A stretch of 63,780 nt of DNA from Ignavibacteriota bacterium (GTDB lineage Bacteria > Bacteroidota > Ignavibacteria > UBA10030 > BY39). A model generated the notes under the pieces. The model ran no database searches, was not told the DNA's origin, and worked only from the letters and a program-made list of their open reading frames with translations. The DNA is taken from positions 1-63,780 of the forward strand of contig QOQV01000014.1 of the NCBI GenBank assembly GCA_003327435.1, read 5' to 3'. Positions 53,362-63,202 of this stretch are shown in pieces. Numbering within the stretch: the stretch's first letter is position 1; each line of letters starts with the position of its first letter. The position numbers were made by a program, and so were the translations under genes.

Positions 53362-54921
53362 TTATTTTAGTTTTCCAATTGCTTTTTCTGTTGCTTTAAG
53401 AACAGAACCATCTACAACTAAGTTCAATGTTTTTTCAATTTCTTCATAGAGAGTTTTGTCGTAGTGAATATGACTAATGTGTTTTCTTAAAAATTTATAG
53501 GCGGCTTCAGTGCCTTTACCAGGTTTCATAATCTTTTTCGTTTTTATATCAAACGAGGAAAAATCTAATGCCTGTGCTGCTGTTAAGAGTTCAATTGCGA
53601 TGACGGTTTGAACATTCTTTAATATTTGCCAGCATTTTTGCGCACTAATTGAACCCATACTGTTATGGTCTTCCTGATTTGCAGAAGTTGGTATAGAATC
53701 AACCGATGCTGGGTGTGCAAGTACTTTATTTTCTGAAACAAGAGCGGCAGTTGTATACTGCGCAATCATTAACCCGGAATTTAAACCTCCTCGTGTTGTC
53801 AGAAATTTTGGTAAACCGCTTAATGAACCATTTAACATACGTTCAATTCTTCTTTCGGCAATATTCGCAAGCTCGGAAATTGCAATTGCTAAAAAGTCGA
53901 GTACGAACGCGATTGGTTGACCATGAAAATTTCCACCCTCAAGATGTACTTTTTCCTTTGCAAATATAATTGGATTATCCGTTACGGAATTAATTTCTGT
54001 TTGAATTATATCATATGCGTAGCGTACAGCATCTCGAGTTGCACCATGTACCTGAGGTATACATCTTAACGAATATGCATCCTGTACTCTTGGATCATTG
54101 AACCTGTGTGATTCTCTTATCTCACTTCCAGATATTAATCTCCTCAGGTTTTCTGCAGATTCCATCTGTCCTTTATGTGGTCTCAGATTGTGAATCCTTT
54201 TATCGAATGCTGTGTCTGTGCCTTTTAATGCTTCAAAACTCATCGCTGCTGAGATATCAGCAATCTTACAAAGTTGAATTGCTTCATAAACAATTAAGGC
54301 AGCATACGCTGTCATCATCTGAGTTCCATTTATAAGAGCAAGTCCTTCCTTTGCCTGAAGTTTAAGTGGGTTTAGCTTTGCTTTTTTAAGTGCAAGCGAT
54401 GCGTCCATTAAGACATCCTGATATAATACCTTACCTTTACCTAAAAAAGATAATGTCATATGTGACAGAGGAATTAAATCTCCACTTGAGCCAACCGAAC
54501 CTTTTGATGGAATGATGGGTGTAATTCCAGAATTAAAAAAGTTTTTAATAAATTCCAGTGTTTCATATCTGATACCTGAATAACCCTTCGACAGCGCATT
54601 CAATCGTAATATTATCATTGCTCTGATAACATCAAGCGGTAGTGGTTCTCCAACACCTGCAGAATGGCTCAGTATTAAATTTTCCTGAAGTTTTTCAATA
54701 TCTGATAAACTGATTTTAATATTACTGAATTCTCCAAATCCTGTTGTAATTCCATAAATTATTTCGCCACTTTTGGTCCATTCATCTACCACCTTTCTTG
54801 AGAGCTTTATTGCTTTAATTGCCGATTTTGAAAAAGAAATAGGAATTTTATTGTAGGATTTTACTGTTTTATAGAGGTCTTCGATTTTTAAACTATACCC
54901 ATCTAATTGTAAATTTTTCAT
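53362..54921 (-). CDS. hutH: Histidine ammonia-lyase
   Basis: MIO-dependent lyase converting histidine to urocanate. YGITTGFG and the Ser-His pair in ENLILSHSAGVG, plus SANQEDHNSMG with Glu in QED, fit HAL rather than phenylalanine or tyrosine lyases. The MIO triad is Ser145-Ser146-Gly147 in GSVGSSGDLIPL, where most members have Ala-Ser-Gly. The cofactor forms from the Ser and Gly so activity is possible. At 519 residues the length is normal. No hutU or hutI is present; ada follows. Confidence 0.9.
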   Translation of the reverse strand: MKNLQLDGYSLKIEDLYKTVKSYNKIPISFSKSAIKAIKLSRKVVDEWTKSGEIIYGITTGFGEFSNIKISLSDIEKLQENLILSHSAGVGEPLPLDVIRAMIILRLNALSKGYSGIRYETLEFIKNFFNSGITPIIPSKGSVGSSGDLIPLSHMTLSFLGKGKVLYQDVLMDASLALKKAKLNPLKLQAKEGLALINGTQMMTAYAALIVYEAIQLCKIADISAAMSFEALKGTDTAFDKRIHNLRPHKGQMESAENLRRLISGSEIRESHRFNDPRVQDAYSLRCIPQVHGATRDAVRYAYDIIQTEINSVTDNPIIFAKEKVHLEGGNFHGQPIAFVLDFLAIAISELANIAERRIERMLNGSLSGLPKFLTTRGGLNSGLMIAQYTTAALVSENKVLAHPASVDSIPTSANQEDHNSMGSISAQKCWQILKNVQTVIAIELLTAAQALDFSSFDIKTKKIMKPGKGTEAAYKFLRKHISHIHYDKTLYEEIEKTLNLVVDGSVLKATEKAIGKLK

Positions 54922-55000
54922 AATCTTTCGTTGCGTAAATTTTTTTTAATTTAAAAATAAAACACGATAAAAGCAACAATTTGTAAAAATTTCAAAATAG

Positions 55001-55027
55001 TTGACTTTTAATATTTTTTTCGATAAT
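55001..55027 (+). promoter_or_regulatory. Candidate promoter of the two-component genes
   Basis: TTGACT (55001-55006) is followed by GATAAT (55022-55027) at 15 bases, or TAATTT (55024-55029) at 17. The spacing with the better -10 is short, so this is tentative. It lies in the divergent gap between hutH and the REC-kinase gene. Confidence 0.4.
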
Positions 55028-55052
55028 TTTAAATAAATTTATAGGAGCAATT

Positions 55053-56147
55053 ATGGCTAAAGAGTATAAAGTACTGATTGTAGACGATGAGGAGCATTTT
55101 AGAATGCTGATTAAAGATTTTCTGCTTGGTGAAAATTTTAATGTAGTTGATGAGGCGGCAAGTGGGAATGAAGCTCTGGATATTTTAATGTTAAATGATT
55201 ATGATATAATTCTTTTGGATATCAGAATGGAGGGTATGGATGGTATTGAAACATTAAAACAGATCCGTAGAATTGCACCCAGTACAGATGTAATTATGGT
55301 TACTGGGTATGCTGATATTCCCAGTGCTGTTGAGTGTATCAAATATGGTGCAAGGGAATTCTTAGAAAAACCGTTACGAATGGAAACATTGATTGAGAAA
55401 ATAAATAGAATTTTAAAATCTCGCGAAGAAGAGAAACATTTAAGGGAAATTCAAGTAGATTTTCCAACTCTTGTGATGTATAAATTGCAGCTACCACTTA
55501 GTACTGCCAAGTCTGCAATAACGTTGTTAAACAAAGGGCTTGAGAACATAGTTACAGAAAAGCAAAAAGAGTTGTTAGAACATATAGATCAGACATTATG
55601 GAAAATAGATGCAACGATAAATGATCTTGTGGATTTGGCAAAGTTTGAGAGTGGTAATGCACAACTGGAAAAATTACCAGTAAATATGGATGAACTTGTA
55701 CCAGCGATTTGTGCTAAAAGAGAAAGTGAACTCGGAAGTAAGAATATAAATCTTTCCTTTTTGATAGATAAAAAAGTTCCAACTATCGAAGCTGACCCTG
55801 AAAAATTAGAAAAGGTAATTTTAAACATCTTGGATAATGCTATCAAATACTCGAGTCCGAATAGCACTATCAAAGTAACCACCACGACAATCCATAAGGA
55901 GGTCGAAGGCAACTTGGTACCTTACATAGAGGTTTCAATTTCGGATACTGGTGTTGGCATATCTCCAGATGTTTTACCTTATATTTTTAACAAAATAAAA
56001 CCAGATTATTCTGATAAAGAGAAGTCAACAGGTTTGGGACTGGCTTTGTGTAAGCTAATTGTTGAAGCACATAATGGATTCATTACTGCAGAATCCCAGA
56101 TTGGGCAGGGTACAACAATAAGGTTTGCATTACCGGTAAATGCGTAA
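55053..56147 (+). CDS. REC-histidine kinase-like protein lacking the phosphoacceptor His
   Basis: A soluble 364-residue protein: receiver domain (about 5-120, phosphoacceptor D56, K106), a HisKA-like helical hairpin (about 135-200), and a HATPase domain (about 245-364). The H box reads VMYKLQLPL (141-149) where kinases have VSHELRTPL, so Tyr143 replaces the His. The ATPase motifs are intact: N box NILDNAIKY, G1 ISDTGVGIS, G2 STGLGLALCKL. No membrane or sensor domain. GGAG lies upstream. The NtrC-type gene follows by 29 bases. Confidence 0.88.
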   Translation: MAKEYKVLIVDDEEHFRMLIKDFLLGENFNVVDEAASGNEALDILMLNDYDIILLDIRMEGMDGIETLKQIRRIAPSTDVIMVTGYADIPSAVECIKYGAREFLEKPLRMETLIEKINRILKSREEEKHLREIQVDFPTLVMYKLQLPLSTAKSAITLLNKGLENIVTEKQKELLEHIDQTLWKIDATINDLVDLAKFESGNAQLEKLPVNMDELVPAICAKRESELGSKNINLSFLIDKKVPTIEADPEKLEKVILNILDNAIKYSSPNSTIKVTTTTIHKEVEGNLVPYIEVSISDTGVGISPDVLPYIFNKIKPDYSDKEKSTGLGLALCKLIVEAHNGFITAESQIGQGTTIRFALPVNA

Positions 56148-56176
56148 ATGAATATTTAAAACGGAGTAAGTAAAAG

Positions 56177-57544
56177 ATGGAAAAAATTAAAATACCCATT
56201 CTTATAGCTGATGATGAAGAAGAATTTCGTTATATGTTAAAAATGTATCTTGAGTCATTGGGATATGATGTTTCTACAGTGTCAGATGGTGTGCAGGCAA
56301 TAAATGTTGTTCAGGAGAAAGCTTTTGATTTAGCTTTGCTTGATATCAAAATGCCAAAAGTTGATGGTATTGATGTTTTGAAATTTTTCAAAGAGAACTT
56401 TCCAAACATAGAAGTTATAATGCTAACAGGTGTGGATGATGTAAAAATTGCAGTTGAGTGTATGAAATTAGGAGCTTATGATTATCTTATTAAACCATAT
56501 TCAGGTGATGAACTCGTGAAAATTATAAGGAAAGTGCTTGAAAAGCAAAGGCTGGTAAAAGAATATCAGTTGATAAAGGCTGAACTTCAACGGCTTGCAG
56601 GTGAGTCAGAAATTGTTGGGCAAAGTCAAAAATTTAAAGAAACACTGGATATAGCATTAAAAGTGGCTCCAACGGAATCAACTGTGCTTATACAAGGGCA
56701 CAGCGGTACAGGAAAGGAACTAATCGCAAACTTTATCTACAAAAACAGCAGGCGGGCTGATAAACCATTTGTAGTTCTAAATTGCGCATCGTTGCCTGAT
56801 ACTCTCATAGAGAGCGAGCTCTTTGGACACGAGAAAGGTTCATTTACAGATGCTCACACGATGAAACAGGGTTTGGTTGAACTTGCAGATGGTGGTACAC
56901 TTTTCCTTGATGAAGTTGGAGATATTAGCCCAATTGTGCAACCCAAACTATTGCGTTTCATACAATCCGGAGAATTTCGTAGAGTTGGTGGCAATATTGT
57001 GCTTAAAGCAGATGTAAGAATAATTTCTGCAACCAATAAAAATCTTTTTGATGAAGTGAAGCAGGGAAAATTTAGAGAAGATTTATTATACAGATTAAAT
57101 GTAATTACAATTACTGTTCCACCCTTGAAAGATCGAAAAGATGATATTCCACTTTTAGTTGAATATTTTTTAACAAAAAAAATGCGAACGAGATCTCCAA
57201 AAAAAGTTTCAGAACAAGCAATGGAAATATTAATGCAATACAGCTGGCCAGGTAATATTCGTGAATTAGAAAATGTACTCGAAAGAGCAGCTATACTTGC
57301 AAAGGGGGATACAATACAACCAAGTGATTTATCTTTAGCACCGAATCTAACTCAGAAAGCAATATCATCGTCTGCGGATAATTTAATAGGAAATCGAATA
57401 CCTATTAAAGAGATTGAAAAGTTGCATATTGAAGGTGTTCTGAGAAATCTTAAAGGTAATAAAGTCGAAGCTGCAAAGGTTTTGGGTATAAGCTTGAAAA
57501 CTCTATATACTAAAATACATCAATATCAAATTGAAATTGAATAA
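56177..57544 (+). CDS. Sigma-54-dependent response regulator (NtrC family)
   Basis: Receiver (about 5-120, phosphoacceptor in LLDIKMPKVDG), AAA+ domain (about 145-375) and a Fis-type helix-turn-helix at the C-terminus (GNKVEAAKVLGISLKTLYTKI). Walker A is GHSGTGKE, Walker B FLDEVGD. The sigma-54 contact loop reads GSFTDA instead of GAFTGA, a known variant pattern that keeps the Thr. At 455 residues it is typical. It follows the kinase-like gene, which could control its phosphorylation. Confidence 0.93.
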   Translation: MEKIKIPILIADDEEEFRYMLKMYLESLGYDVSTVSDGVQAINVVQEKAFDLALLDIKMPKVDGIDVLKFFKENFPNIEVIMLTGVDDVKIAVECMKLGAYDYLIKPYSGDELVKIIRKVLEKQRLVKEYQLIKAELQRLAGESEIVGQSQKFKETLDIALKVAPTESTVLIQGHSGTGKELIANFIYKNSRRADKPFVVLNCASLPDTLIESELFGHEKGSFTDAHTMKQGLVELADGGTLFLDEVGDISPIVQPKLLRFIQSGEFRRVGGNIVLKADVRIISATNKNLFDEVKQGKFREDLLYRLNVITITVPPLKDRKDDIPLLVEYFLTKKMRTRSPKKVSEQAMEILMQYSWPGNIRELENVLERAAILAKGDTIQPSDLSLAPNLTQKAISSSADNLIGNRIPIKEIEKLHIEGVLRNLKGNKVEAAKVLGISLKTLYTKIHQYQIEIE

Positions 57545-57565
57545 TAATCAAGAAAGGTAAAACAC

Positions 57566-58033
57566 ATGAAAGGTAACAGAAAACTGATCGAAAAGTTAAA
57601 TCAGTTGCTTTCCGAAGAATTAACTTCAATTAATCAGTATATGGTACATTCAGAAATGTGTAAAAATTGGGGTTATGAAAAATTACACAATCATTTTGAA
57701 AAAAGAGCTATAGATGAAATGAAACATGCTGAAGCTCTAATTGGAAGAATTATTTTCCTCGAAGGAATGCCAATTGTAAACAAACTCTCTCAAATTAAAA
57801 TTGGTAACACGGTACCACAAATGCTTTCAAATGACCTTGCATCTGAAGTTGAAGCTAATAAAATGTATAATGAAGTTATCCTGCTTGCAGGTGAAGTGAA
57901 GGACTTTGCGACTCGAGAAATGTTAGAAAAAATTCTTCTCGACGAGGATAAGCATATAGACACAATTGAAGAACTTCAGGATCAAATTTCACAAATGGGT
58001 ATTGAAGTTTTTCTATCTACACAGGTTAGTTAG
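57566..58033 (+). CDS. bfr: Bacterioferritin
   Basis: A 155-residue ferritin-like four-helix protein storing iron. Ferroxidase ligands are E18, E51 and H54 (AIDEMKHAEAL), with further Glu in LASEVEANKMYNEV and DKHID near 128. M52, the haem ligand in bacterioferritins, is present. It follows the response regulator by 21 bases with AAAGG. Likely cytosolic. Confidence 0.95.
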   Translation: MKGNRKLIEKLNQLLSEELTSINQYMVHSEMCKNWGYEKLHNHFEKRAIDEMKHAEALIGRIIFLEGMPIVNKLSQIKIGNTVPQMLSNDLASEVEANKMYNEVILLAGEVKDFATREMLEKILLDEDKHIDTIEELQDQISQMGIEVFLSTQVS

Positions 58034-58036
58034 GAA

Positions 58037-58735
58037 TTGAAATCTTTAAAACTGCACAGATGGAATATAAGTGTTAAAGAAGCTTTAGATATACAAAATA
58101 AATTATCTAAGTGTGTAATTCAACAGAAACTTGATAAACCTGTTAAGGTTCTTGCTGGTTGTGATGTTGCTTTTGAAAAAAATTCTTATCTTGCTTGTGC
58201 CGGAATAGTTTTAATGAGCTTCCCTGAACTTGATTTAATTGATGAAAAAGTCATTTTCTCAACAATAAAATTTCCATATATTCAAGGGTTTCTTTCATTT
58301 CGAGAAACTCCAGCATTACTGGAAATATTTAAAACAATTAAGGCAAAAATCGATTTAATTTTCGTTGATGGTTATGGCATAGCACATCCCAGAAAATTTG
58401 GAATTGCATCGCATTTAGGTTTGATTCTCGATTTGCCAACCATTGGTTGCGGTAAAACTTATCTAATAGGTGAATATGATGAACCTAAAGTTGATGCTGG
58501 GGATTATTCTTGGTTATTTTATAAAGATGAAATTGTTGGTGCCGTAGTTCGTACAAAAACTAAAGTAAAACCAATCTTTGTATCAGTTGGTCATAAAATT
58601 TGTTTAAATGATGCAATTGAATTTACATTGAAATGTTGTAAAGGATATCGAATTCCTGAACCCATTCGAATGGCGCATATAATTGTTAATCGTAATTTAA
58701 AAGAAAAAAAATTAAAAAGCGTAGCAGGAAAATAA
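58037..58735 (+). CDS. nfi: Endonuclease V
   Basis: Deoxyinosine-specific repair nuclease. The catalytic Asp is in AGCDVAF (near residue 42) and FVDGYGIAHPRKFGIASHLG is the family signature; the N-terminal YIQGFLSFRETP segment also matches. At 232 residues it is normal. The start is TTG, 3 bases after the bfr stop; there is no ATG near, and AGGA overlaps the stop. mgtE follows by 1 base. Confidence 0.9.
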   Translation: MKSLKLHRWNISVKEALDIQNKLSKCVIQQKLDKPVKVLAGCDVAFEKNSYLACAGIVLMSFPELDLIDEKVIFSTIKFPYIQGFLSFRETPALLEIFKTIKAKIDLIFVDGYGIAHPRKFGIASHLGLILDLPTIGCGKTYLIGEYDEPKVDAGDYSWLFYKDEIVGAVVRTKTKVKPIFVSVGHKICLNDAIEFTLKCCKGYRIPEPIRMAHIIVNRNLKEKKLKSVAGK

Positions 58736-58736
58736 A

Positions 58737-60116
58737 ATGCTCGGAAAAACAATTCAACCAGAAATCAGAGAGCTAATTCAGAAAAGAGAGCTCTCAATAT
58801 TAAAAGAGGTATTTGAAGATTGGCATCCTAGCGAACTTGCTGATTTGATCAATGATTTGCCTGAAACCGAGAGAGCGATTGTTTTTAGAATACTACCTAA
58901 AGACAAAGCTGCAGATACTTTTGAATATCTTGATATTGATACTCAAAAGGAATTTTTAAAAGGACTTGCTCAGGAAGAAGTTGCAACGATACTAAACGAG
59001 ATGTCGCCAGACGATCGTACTGCACTCCTTGAGGAATTACCAGGTACGGTTGTTAAACAGTTGATTGAGCTTTTAACTCCTCAGGAAAGAACAATTGCTA
59101 CAACACTATTGGGTTATCCAGAAGATTCGGTTGGTCGACTTATGTCGCCCGACTATATTGCTGTGGAAAAGGACTGGACTGTTCAGCAGGTTTTAAATTA
59201 TATTCGTGAACACGGTAAAGATATAGAATCATTTGATATGATTTATATAGTGGATGAAAAGGGTAGATTGGTAGATGATATTCGTTTAAGAGATATATTA
59301 TTAGCAAATCCTAACCAAAAAATTTTTGAACTTTCAGATGGCTCTTTTATTAGTTTACAGGTTACTGATAAAAAAGAATCGGTTGTTCCAATATTTCGCC
59401 AGTATGATAGAACCGTTTTACCTGTAGTGAATTATGAGGGTTTTCTCCTGGGAATTGTAACAATCGACGATGTTTTAGATGTTATTGAAGAGTCGGATAC
59501 AGAAGATATTCAAAAGTTTGGTGGTGTTGCAGCATTAGAATATCCTTATGTAAAAACACCATTGTTTCAAATGATTAAAAAGAGAGCTGGCTGGTTAGTT
59601 ATTTTATTTATTGGTGAAATGCTAACAGCCACTGCTATGGGGTATTTTGAACATGAAATTGCAAAAGCTGTGGTTCTGGCTTTATTTGTTCCCCTGATAA
59701 TTTCAAGTGGTGGTAACTCCGGTTCACAGGCAGCAACTTTGATTGTTCGTGCCTTAACTCTAGGCGAACTTACAGTGAAAGATTGGTGGAAAGTTATGAG
59801 GAGAGAAATAAAATCTGGATTGGCTTTAGGTTCTATCCTGGGAGCAATCGGATTTTTAAGGATTACAGTTTGGACATTGTTTACAGATATTTATGGTCCT
59901 CATTGGCCATTAATAGCGACGACAATTTTCTTTGCGCTTGTTGGTGTTGTAACCTGGGGAACTTTTGCAGGTTCAATGTTACCAATATTGTTAAAAAAAT
60001 TAGGACTTGACCCAGCAGTATCTTCTGCCCCATTCGTTGCAACGATTGTTGATGTGACCGGAATAGTAATTTATTTCTCCGTAGCATCTATTATCTTGGC
60101 TGGAAGTTTGTTATAG
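58737..60116 (+). CDS. mgtE: Magnesium transporter MgtE
   Basis: Mg2+ channel. An N-terminal domain (about 10-130) of helical repeats (LADLINDLPETERAIVFRILPKDKAADTFEYL) is followed by two CBS domains (about 135-255) that gate by Mg2+ and a C-terminal five-TM domain with GGNSGSQAATLIVRALTLGE. At 459 residues it is typical. Ends the plus-strand run before the second repeat block. Confidence 0.95.
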   Translation: MLGKTIQPEIRELIQKRELSILKEVFEDWHPSELADLINDLPETERAIVFRILPKDKAADTFEYLDIDTQKEFLKGLAQEEVATILNEMSPDDRTALLEELPGTVVKQLIELLTPQERTIATTLLGYPEDSVGRLMSPDYIAVEKDWTVQQVLNYIREHGKDIESFDMIYIVDEKGRLVDDIRLRDILLANPNQKIFELSDGSFISLQVTDKKESVVPIFRQYDRTVLPVVNYEGFLLGIVTIDDVLDVIEESDTEDIQKFGGVAALEYPYVKTPLFQMIKKRAGWLVILFIGEMLTATAMGYFEHEIAKAVVLALFVPLIISSGGNSGSQAATLIVRALTLGELTVKDWWKVMRREIKSGLALGSILGAIGFLRITVWTLFTDIYGPHWPLIATTIFFALVGVVTWGTFAGSMLPILLKKLGLDPAVSSAPFVATIVDVTGIVIYFSVASIILAGSLL

Positions 60117-60189
60117 GTTTAAAATTTTTCAGTTAATAAGATAAGATGCTACTAATATTTTTATTCAGCAGTTTACTCAATTGTCTCGT

Positions 60190-60470
60190 AGTAGCTTCAT
60201 CTTCAAACGGAGAGCGAAGAACCTCACTGAATCATAGTTATATAATTCGCTAACGCTCGTGGTTTATAATCAGAGCCTTTACTTCGTTCAGGATGACAAT
60301 CGCAGTATTGTCAGATGCTTCTCCGCCAGAGGCGGACAGGTCCGCCAGAGGCGGATCAGCATGACCTGCCGACTGTCTTTCTGAGAGAGTCCGTTGGTAA
60401 ACGGACGAACGAAGAATCTGAATGAAGCACTGTCAGAGGTTTCACTGAAGCTCAGCATGACAGGAAACAA
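60190..60470. repeat. Dispersed hairpin-repeat block, copy 2 (inverted)
   Basis: Same repeat families as at 120-705 but on the other strand. Bases 60356-60437 match 571-652 in reverse complement at 81 of 82 positions. One hairpin has outer stem ATGCT/AGCAT (60315-60319 with 60358-60362) and a tip made of two 15-nt mini-hairpins, TCCGCC-AGA-GGCGGA at 60322-60336 and 60341-60355, joined by CAGG. Other copies are more decayed. Confidence 0.85.
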
Positions 60471-60505
60471 AAAGCCGATTCCTTCCAGCAGGAAAGAATC
60501 GGCTT
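60461..60505 (-). terminator. Intrinsic terminator of the protease gene
   Basis: On the minus strand AAGCCGATTC (60505-60496) pairs with GAATCGGCTT (60481-60472) with a partly paired interior, followed by TTGTTT. A truncated half of this stem (CGAATCGGCTTTCCTGTCATG) is also found at 501-520 in repeat block 1. Confidence 0.88.
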
Positions 60506-60529
60506 GAATCGAAAATCGAAAATTGAAAA

Positions 60530-63202
60530 TTACTTCATCAGCAACATCTTCTTCACCGATGTGAAGTTACCCGACTGTAACTTGTAAAAATAAACTCCGC
60601 TTGGTTGTGAACTCGCATCCCAGCTGATGTCGTAATAGCCAGCTTCTCTGTATTCGTTCACAAGTGTGGACAATTCACGACCAAGTACATCATAAACCTT
60701 CAGCGTCACAAAACCCGGCTCCGGTAATGCGTAACTGATTGTGGTTACCGGATTGAATGGGTTGGGTTTATTTTGTGATAGCAAGTACTTATCAGGTGTC
60801 TCTCCTTGCTTCCTATCATTTCTCTCACTCCTTAAATATATCCTGTTACCAAATTTGCTATTGATTACAATTTTATTTTCATTTCCCGATAATTTTTGAT
60901 AATTCACCTTCCCATATCCACCTGATGAATAGCCAAGCGTGTATTCTATATTATTCTCTGGATTTAACTCGTACTCTATCGTAACAGGATAATTCTCCGT
61001 CTGAACACTTATAGTTAAATCAACTTCATCTGCATCGTGAGCTATAAACTCTGCAAACCTGTCACTTACAAATCTTACATCAAAGAATGATTCCTCAGGT
61101 ACTGGTGGGGGAAGTTCAAAATATGTTACATCCACCTGATTATTCTCATCCTCTATACATACATAAAGTGATTGCTCGTTTCCTTCACTGTCTCGTATGA
61201 TAAATCTATCAGACCGAGTTAAAACATCTGTGTGTATTGGATCTTCAGGTGGGACTACATCTCCGCCTCCTTGATTATATAAAAGCAAACAATCACCCGC
61301 TAATTTCACCCAGTATCCATAACCAGGTTCAAGTGTAGTAACCCGAACATAGCCGTTTTTATACGAATAAAATGGTCCAATTATTGAATTTTCCGGATAT
61401 GTACTAATATTGCTCACAGATACTGGTATTGATAGCGTTCCGATCATATTCCAACCAGCTTTTCCGGGAAATGATGCACTCAAAATATGAGCACCTGTAT
61501 AATTCTTTGTCTGAGAGTTTGCAAATCTTACCCAGTATCCCTCTCCTGGTTTAACAGTATTTTTTGCTACATATATACTATTTTCAAATCCATAAACTGG
61601 TGAGGTGGCTGTTGGATAAATTTGACTTGCAAGAGCTGGTTGTATATTAATTGGAATACTTACCAGATTCCAGCTGCTTGTAAGGTTTGTATTGACTGAT
61701 GCATAAATTGGATTATAACGAGCTTTTACAACCGCATTCGGCTGTTTGAATACAACTGCTTTAGTAACGTAACCTTCTTCATTGTACTGAGGTACATCAG
61801 CAAGCTCAGCGCCTGTAGCTTGCCAGCCAGCAAATTCAGAGTATATTGTACCGATAAATTGATTTAAAGGCACTCGAACGGAGTAGTAGGGTGGCGTTAA
61901 GTTTGGAGGTGTTCCGCCTTGGTTCAAGAACATGCCTTTGTATTTGGATTCGAGAGTAGGACGGAAGGCGGATGTTTCCTGTTTGAAAGGTGCATTCATT
62001 CCAAGATTGCGATAGCCGTATGGATGCTCATAAAAACTTGAATCGGTTACATTCACAAGCCATGGGTCTTTGAATTCAATATCTCCTTTCTGATAAAATG
62101 TAGCCCCAATTAATTCGTTAGATATTGTAATATTGTTTGTAGTATAGTCAAGTTTTGAAATAATATTCTTAGATTCATTGTTGATAGTAAATTCATTATG
62201 AATTTTGATAATATTTCCAATATTCCACTTATTAAATTTTTGAGAATAAAATATGTCTTCTGTTGCTCTAAAAATAAATGATTGTCCTATAATGAAATTA
62301 AATTCTCTGGGAACATTATAAGACTTAAATCCATAATTCTGGAAATCAATCTGCTCCCATCGCTTTACATTTCCGACTGATGTTTGATTATCTTTTAACT
62401 TTTGATCAATCTTAACATTAATAATATGTAGTCCATTCAATGCATTCCAAAATTCATTCATTAATGTACTTGGACCACTATTATAACCCCAATCTGGAGC
62501 TTCACCGCAATACCCTTCTGTAATTATACCGATCACAAATTTCATAGGACTGTTAGTATTATTCGATGTACCAACCATTACTATTGGACCACCAGATGTA
62601 CCCTCTGTAGCATCTACTTGACAATAAAGTATATTTCCCTCAATATAATTAATTAATCCTGATGCCGTTTGTTGTGTACAATTTAAAATCCCTGCAGCAA
62701 CACCATAACCAGTTATCGTTATGTTAACATTATTACTTTGAGGGTCAGGAATATCATTTGTAACAAAATAGAAATCATTTTGACTTTCTTTTGGAGTTAG
62801 ACCTGTTACCGAATTTGCATATACATCAAAAATTACCCAATCATCACCGCTGATAATAGATTCATTATCTACCACATATTGGTCTTCAGGACCTGGATGT
62901 CTTATAACCCCATTTAAATATGAATTAGGCACATTAAACTGTATTACATCTACATACATAGCTGAAAGACAGTGTTGTGCTGTAACTAATTTTCCATTAA
63001 ACAAAATCCAGTAAGTTTCTATATCTCCATCAGATTTAAATATTCGCCCAACTGCTTTGAATTGTGTGGGTTGCCTATCATCTGTTTGCCCACAAATACC
63101 GCGCCATGAATAACCTTTTTGGGTATCATTGTAAATTAATTTATGTACTTCAAAGTAAATATTTACATCATTCGGAGAAACATACAATGATATTTCAAAC
63201 AC
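60530..63202 (-). CDS. Trypsin-like serine protease with type IX secretion C-terminal domain
   Basis: 890 residues from a GTG. A chymotrypsin-like domain fills about 40-265: H77 in LVTAQHC, D125 in WVIFDV, S202 in TEGTSGGP. A long middle region has two related tandem stretches (LTSSWNLVSIPINI...GYWVRF and FPGKAGWNMIGTLSIPV...GYWVKL). The last 90 residues (SQNKPNPFNPVTTISYALPE to YKLQSGNFTSVKKMLLMK) are a type A T9SS sorting domain. The true start is almost surely 63544, where an intact signal peptide begins after AGGAGA, but an in-frame TAG at 63464-63466 separates it. The GTG has no ribosome site and yields a protein with no export signal. Confidence 0.8.
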   Translation of the reverse strand: MFEISLYVSPNDVNIYFEVHKLIYNDTQKGYSWRGICGQTDDRQPTQFKAVGRIFKSDGDIETYWILFNGKLVTAQHCLSAMYVDVIQFNVPNSYLNGVIRHPGPEDQYVVDNESIISGDDWVIFDVYANSVTGLTPKESQNDFYFVTNDIPDPQSNNVNITITGYGVAAGILNCTQQTASGLINYIEGNILYCQVDATEGTSGGPIVMVGTSNNTNSPMKFVIGIITEGYCGEAPDWGYNSGPSTLMNEFWNALNGLHIINVKIDQKLKDNQTSVGNVKRWEQIDFQNYGFKSYNVPREFNFIIGQSFIFRATEDIFYSQKFNKWNIGNIIKIHNEFTINNESKNIISKLDYTTNNITISNELIGATFYQKGDIEFKDPWLVNVTDSSFYEHPYGYRNLGMNAPFKQETSAFRPTLESKYKGMFLNQGGTPPNLTPPYYSVRVPLNQFIGTIYSEFAGWQATGAELADVPQYNEEGYVTKAVVFKQPNAVVKARYNPIYASVNTNLTSSWNLVSIPINIQPALASQIYPTATSPVYGFENSIYVAKNTVKPGEGYWVRFANSQTKNYTGAHILSASFPGKAGWNMIGTLSIPVSVSNISTYPENSIIGPFYSYKNGYVRVTTLEPGYGYWVKLAGDCLLLYNQGGGDVVPPEDPIHTDVLTRSDRFIIRDSEGNEQSLYVCIEDENNQVDVTYFELPPPVPEESFFDVRFVSDRFAEFIAHDADEVDLTISVQTENYPVTIEYELNPENNIEYTLGYSSGGYGKVNYQKLSGNENKIVINSKFGNRIYLRSERNDRKQGETPDKYLLSQNKPNPFNPVTTISYALPEPGFVTLKVYDVLGRELSTLVNEYREAGYYDISWDASSQPSGVYFYKLQSGNFTSVKKMLLMK

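Larger units (their letters stand above)
60117..60529. other. Gene-free region with hairpin repeats and a terminator
   Basis: Convergent gap between mgtE and the minus-strand protease. GCTACTA (60148-60154) and TAGTAGC (60189-60195) are complementary arms with a 34-nt loop. Bases about 60190-60470 are the second hairpin-repeat block and 60461-60505 hold the protease terminator. No coding region seen. Confidence 0.75.

Noticed and set aside
56838-56855. GSFTDA as a sign that the NtrC-type regulator cannot use sigma-54
   Set aside because: The Thr needed for contact is kept and variants with Asp in place of the second Gly are known in the family, so loss of function is not supported.
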